Source: a bacterium
GTDB lineage: Bacteria > Bacillota_I > Bacilli_A > Acholeplasmatales > Acholeplasmataceae
Direction of reading: 5' to 3'
Assembly: GCA_018623895.1 (NCBI GenBank)
Contig: JAAZUY010000017.1
Location: 1-9,429, forward strand
DNA: 9,429 bases
Both the position numbers and the translations under genes were made by a program. Below, one piece after another: positions 7,334 through 9,429 of this stretch (position 1 is the first letter of the stretch; every line of letters starts with the position of its first letter). The notes under the pieces were generated by a model. It was not told the origin of the DNA. It worked only from the letters and a program-made list of their open reading frames with translations, and searched no databases.

Positions 7334-7642
7334 ATGTATGCTGTTATAGAAACAGGTGGAAAACAAGTTAAAGTTAAATTAGGACAAGAAATCTACATAG
7401 AGAAATTAGATTCAGAAGAGCAACAAAATGTTCGCTTTGATAAGGTTTTATCCATCGTAGGTAAGAAAACATTAATCGGAACACCATATGTATCTGGTGC
7501 ATATGTTGAGGGCAAAGTTTTAAAACAAGGTAGAAAAAAGAAAATAATTGTATTTAAGTACAAAAAAAGAAAAGACTATAGAAGAAAACAAGGCCATCGT
7601 CAATCATATACAAAAGTTTTAATTGAAAAAATTACTGAATAA
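7334..7642 (+). CDS. rplU: 50S ribosomal protein L21
   Basis: L21 is a structural protein of the large ribosomal subunit that binds 23S rRNA. The 102-residue length is normal. Both diagnostic ends are present: the N-terminal [10 protein letters not shown] beta-strand and the basic C-terminal [16 protein letters not shown] segment that contacts rRNA. The start is set by a strong Shine-Dalgarno, AGAGGAGG (7319-7326). It is the first gene of the rplU-prp-rpmA operon and overlaps the next gene by one base (TAATG). The leader upstream probably lets L21 or L20-like control limit its own synthesis; that is inference from the family. Confidence 0.98.
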   Translation: MYAVIETGGKQVKVKLGQEIYIEKLDSEEQQNVRFDKVLSIVGKKTLIGTPYVSGAYVEGKVLKQGRKKKIIVFKYKKRKDYRRKQGHRQSYTKVLIEKITE

Positions 7643-7947
7643 TGATAAACATTAAGGTTTTTGGTGATCATCTTCATACTAAATTTACAGTTAGCGGACA
7701 TTCTTTGTTTGAAGAAAAAGGAAAAGATATTGTATGCTCAGCAGTTTCTTCATTATCAATTATGACTTCAAATTATTTAGAGTTGAAATCATCATTAAAA
7801 ACGGTTTTAAAAGATGGATTGTTAGAAGTAGAAATAATAGATCCATCACTAGAAACAAATCAGATCATAAATATTTACATACAAATGATTAAAGAATTAA
7901 TCAAACAATACCCAAATTATATTAGTTTAAAATTTTTAGAGGAGTAA
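7642..7947 (+). CDS. prp: Ribosomal-processing cysteine protease Prp (YsxB family)
   Basis: Prp is a small cytoplasmic cysteine protease that removes the N-terminal extension of ribosomal protein L27 before or during 50S assembly. The 101-residue protein has the family's catalytic pair: His20 in SGHSLFEEKGKDIVCS and Cys32, twelve residues later, with the conserved G-x-D-I-V-C-S-A-V-S-S-L context. It lies between rplU and rpmA, the usual place, and its presence matches the cleavable extension on the L27 encoded next. The ATG overlaps the rplU stop by one base and has no good Shine-Dalgarno of its own, so translation probably depends on ribosomes finishing rplU. That would keep the protease below the level of its substrate. 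Confidence 0.96.
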   Translation: MINIKVFGDHLHTKFTVSGHSLFEEKGKDIVCSAVSSLSIMTSNYLELKSSLKTVLKDGLLEVEIIDPSLETNQIINIYIQMIKELIKQYPNYISLKFLEE

Positions 7948-7950
7948 AAA

Positions 7951-8223
7951 ATGTTAAAATTAGATATTCAATTATTTGCATCAAAAAAAGGAGTAGGGTC
8001 TTCAAAAAATGGTCGTGATTCAAAATCAAAAAGACTCGGTATGAAGCTCTCAGACGGTCAAGTAGCAAAAGCCGGTGCTATTATTTACAGACAAAGAGGC
8101 ACCAAAATCCATCCAGGTAATAATGTTATGCGTGGTGGAGATGACACTTTATTTTCAACTATCAATGGAAAAGTCAAATACGAAAGAAAAGGTAAGAGTC
8201 GAACTCAAGTATCTGTATATTAA
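7951..8223 (+). CDS. rpmA: 50S ribosomal protein L27 with Prp-cleaved N-terminal extension
   Basis: L27 is the large-subunit protein whose N-terminus reaches the peptidyl transferase centre. The 90-residue precursor begins MLKLDIQLF followed by ASKKGVGSS. The Firmicutes-type extension (LxLQxFA context) is expected to be cut after Phe9, exposing the mature Ala-Ser-Lys-Lys N-terminus. The rest is typical: [11 protein letters not shown], a [10 protein letters not shown] stretch and a basic, glycine-rich body. The Shine-Dalgarno AGAGGAG (7938-7944) is formed by the last two codons of prp, six bases before the ATG. An intrinsic terminator follows at once. Confidence 0.98.
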   Translation: MLKLDIQLFASKKGVGSSKNGRDSKSKRLGMKLSDGQVAKAGAIIYRQRGTKIHPGNNVMRGGDDTLFSTINGKVKYERKGKSRTQVSVY

Positions 8224-8227
8224 TTAT

Positions 8228-8250
8228 AATGCCGTAATGGCATTTTTTTT
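8228..8250 (+). terminator. Intrinsic terminator after rpmA, abutting the obgE ribosome binding site
   Basis: AATGCC (8228-8233) pairs with GGCATT (8239-8244) over a five-base loop GTAAT, running into eight consecutive T residues (8243-8250). The stem is short but the T tract is excellent. The obgE Shine-Dalgarno begins at the very next base, so obgE can only be expressed by readthrough or from a promoter inside rpmA. Confidence 0.85.
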
Positions 8251-8261
8251 AGGTGAATATA

Positions 8262-9429
8262 ATGTTTTTAGATGAAATTAAAATTGAAGTGGTCGCTGGT
8301 AAAGGCGGAAATGGAATGTGCTCCTACAGAAGAGAAAAATTTATTGAATTTGGAGGCCCTTGGGGAGGCTCCGGAGGAAAGGGTGGAGACATCATTTTTG
8401 TTGGTGACTCAGGATTAAATACATTATCTAAGTTTCGATATATGAAGATCATTAAAGGAAATAACGGTTCAGACGGACTTTCTAAAGGTAAAACAGGTTC
8501 AAATGGTGAAAATAAGATTGTCAAAGTACCTTTGGGTACGATATTTAAAAATGATGATGGTGAAATTATTGGTGAAATTACTAATTTAAGGGATTCTTTA
8601 ACACTTGCCAAAGGAGGAAAAGGTGGGAAAGGGAATATAGCATTATCATCTAGAACCAACCCAACTCCAAAATATTCTGAAAAAGGAGACCATGGTGAAA
8701 AAATCCAATTATTTCTTGAACTTGAGGTTATGGCAGACGTTGGTTTGATAGGATTTCCTAGTGTTGGAAAATCTTCAATTGTTAAAAGTATATCTAATGC
8801 TAAAACAAAAGTAGCAGCTTATGAATTTACTACTTTATCTCCCACATTAGGAGTTGTTGATTATGATAATGTAACATTTACTGTTGCAGATTTGCCAGGA
8901 TTAATTGAAAATGCACACAAAGGTGTTGGTTTGGGAGATAGATTTTTAAGGCATTTAAGCAGGTGCAAGATTCTTATTCATGTACTTGATGCTTCTATTA
9001 ATGATTTAGAGAATAAATATACCAAAATTAGAACTGAATTAGATCTATTTGATAAAAATCTTTTAGAAAAAAAAGAACTAATAATTATTAACAAATCAGA
9101 TTTGCTATCAAAAAAAGAAAGAGAATTGATAAAAAGTAAATTTACAAAAAAAATTTTATTTACTTCCAGTAATACTAGGGAAGGACTTGATGAATTAATT
9201 AAAGAATGTATTTACTTGCTTTCAGTTTTACCAAGAAAGAAGAAGAAAATAGAGATTGTTAAAAAAATTACATTAAATAATGATAATGATATCAATGTAA
9301 CAAAAATAAATAATTCTACTTATTCAGTTGAAGGAATACTTCTAAAAAAACTTTTTTTAAGAGCGGACTTAAATAATTTTGAAGGTATAAAGCGTTTCTC
9401 GAGACAGATGAAAGAAATAGGCGTTGATA
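8262..9429 (+). CDS. obgE: Obg-family GTPase, 3' end outside window
   Basis: Obg (ObgE/CgtA) is an essential GTPase that binds the 50S subunit during assembly and links it to growth and the stringent response. From the ATG at 8262 (Shine-Dalgarno AGGTG at 8251-8255) the frame stays open for 389 codons to the window edge. The N-terminal Gly-rich Obg fold (about 1-158) has runs such as GGPWGGSGGKGGD and AKGGKGGKGN. The G domain follows: G1 GFPSVGKSS (164-172), a G2 region at YEFTTLSP, G3 DLPGL (210-214), G4 NKSD (277-280) and G5 TSSN (from 301). From about 330 the OCT domain typical of Firmicutes Obg begins and is cut after EIGVD; the missing part is probably a few tens of residues. It directly follows rpmA; Bacillus has spo0B between them, and it is absent here. 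Confidence 0.96.
   Translation, partial: MFLDEIKIEVVAGKGGNGMCSYRREKFIEFGGPWGGSGGKGGDIIFVGDSGLNTLSKFRYMKIIKGNNGSDGLSKGKTGSNGENKIVKVPLGTIFKNDDGEIIGEITNLRDSLTLAKGGKGGKGNIALSSRTNPTPKYSEKGDHGEKIQLFLELEVMADVGLIGFPSVGKSSIVKSISNAKTKVAAYEFTTLSPTLGVVDYDNVTFTVADLPGLIENAHKGVGLGDRFLRHLSRCKILIHVLDASINDLENKYTKIRTELDLFDKNLLEKKELIIINKSDLLSKKERELIKSKFTKKILFTSSNTREGLDELIKECIYLLSVLPRKKKKIEIVKKITLNNDNDINVTKINNSTYSVEGILLKKLFLRADLNNFEGIKRFSRQMKEIGVD

Noticed and set aside
8075..8275. 66-codon frame overlapping rpmA and the terminator
   Set aside because: It is out of frame with rpmA over most of its length, runs through the terminator hairpin and has no recognisable product; a shadow of rpmA.
8324..8659. 111-codon antisense frame opposite the Obg fold
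   Set aside because: Its Pro-rich translation (PFPPFPP-type runs) is the complement of the Gly-rich Obg N-terminal domain, so it is a composition artefact.
1..9429. CRISPR arrays, tRNA or rRNA genes, insertion sequences, phage or defence genes
   Set aside because: I saw no spaced direct repeats, cloverleaf candidates, transposase motifs or terminal inverted repeats. Nearly all sequence is accounted for by conserved housekeeping genes.

Overview
The window is ordinary chromosomal core from a very AT-rich, low-GC Gram-positive type bacterium (Firmicutes/Mollicutes side). Every complete gene reads on the + strand and translates cleanly with the standard code. Tryptophan is TGG throughout, and the valS end uses TGA as a stop. 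That argues against Mycoplasma/Spiroplasma (UGA = Trp) and fits Acholeplasma-, Izemoplasma-, Haloplasma- or Erysipelotrichia-like organisms; the exact taxon is inference.

Layout. Bases 1-2334 hold the 3' end of valS (valyl-tRNA synthetase), folC (folylpolyglutamate synthase) and a small GNAT acetyltransferase, packed with overlapping ends as one transcription unit. After a 124-base spacer with a plausible promoter, bases 2459-7210 hold a four-gene nucleoside ABC importer: a BMP/PnrA-family lipoprotein, a double ATPase and two permeases, matching the NupNOPQ/RnsBACD arrangement. A strong GC-rich hairpin separates the lipoprotein from the ATPase and probably lets the binding protein be made in excess. 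Bases 7220-8223 hold a good promoter, a structured L21-type leader, then rplU (L21), prp (the cysteine protease that trims L27) and rpmA (L27 with its cleavable N-terminus). A short intrinsic terminator lies directly against the ribosome binding site of obgE, a ribosome-assembly GTPase that runs off the right edge.

How the genes work together. The right half is a ribosome-assembly cassette: two 50S proteins, the protease that matures one of them, and a 50S assembly GTPase. The middle is nucleoside scavenging, as expected in a reduced organism dependent on salvage. Compared with Bacillus, where comC, maf, radC, mreBCD and minCD lie between valS-folC and rplU, that whole block is absent here and the nucleoside importer sits in its place.

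I found no exotic or undescribed system. The points most worth checking are the L21 leader, whose apical loop is complementary to the rplU start-codon region, and the two hairpins that may set protein ratios within the operons.
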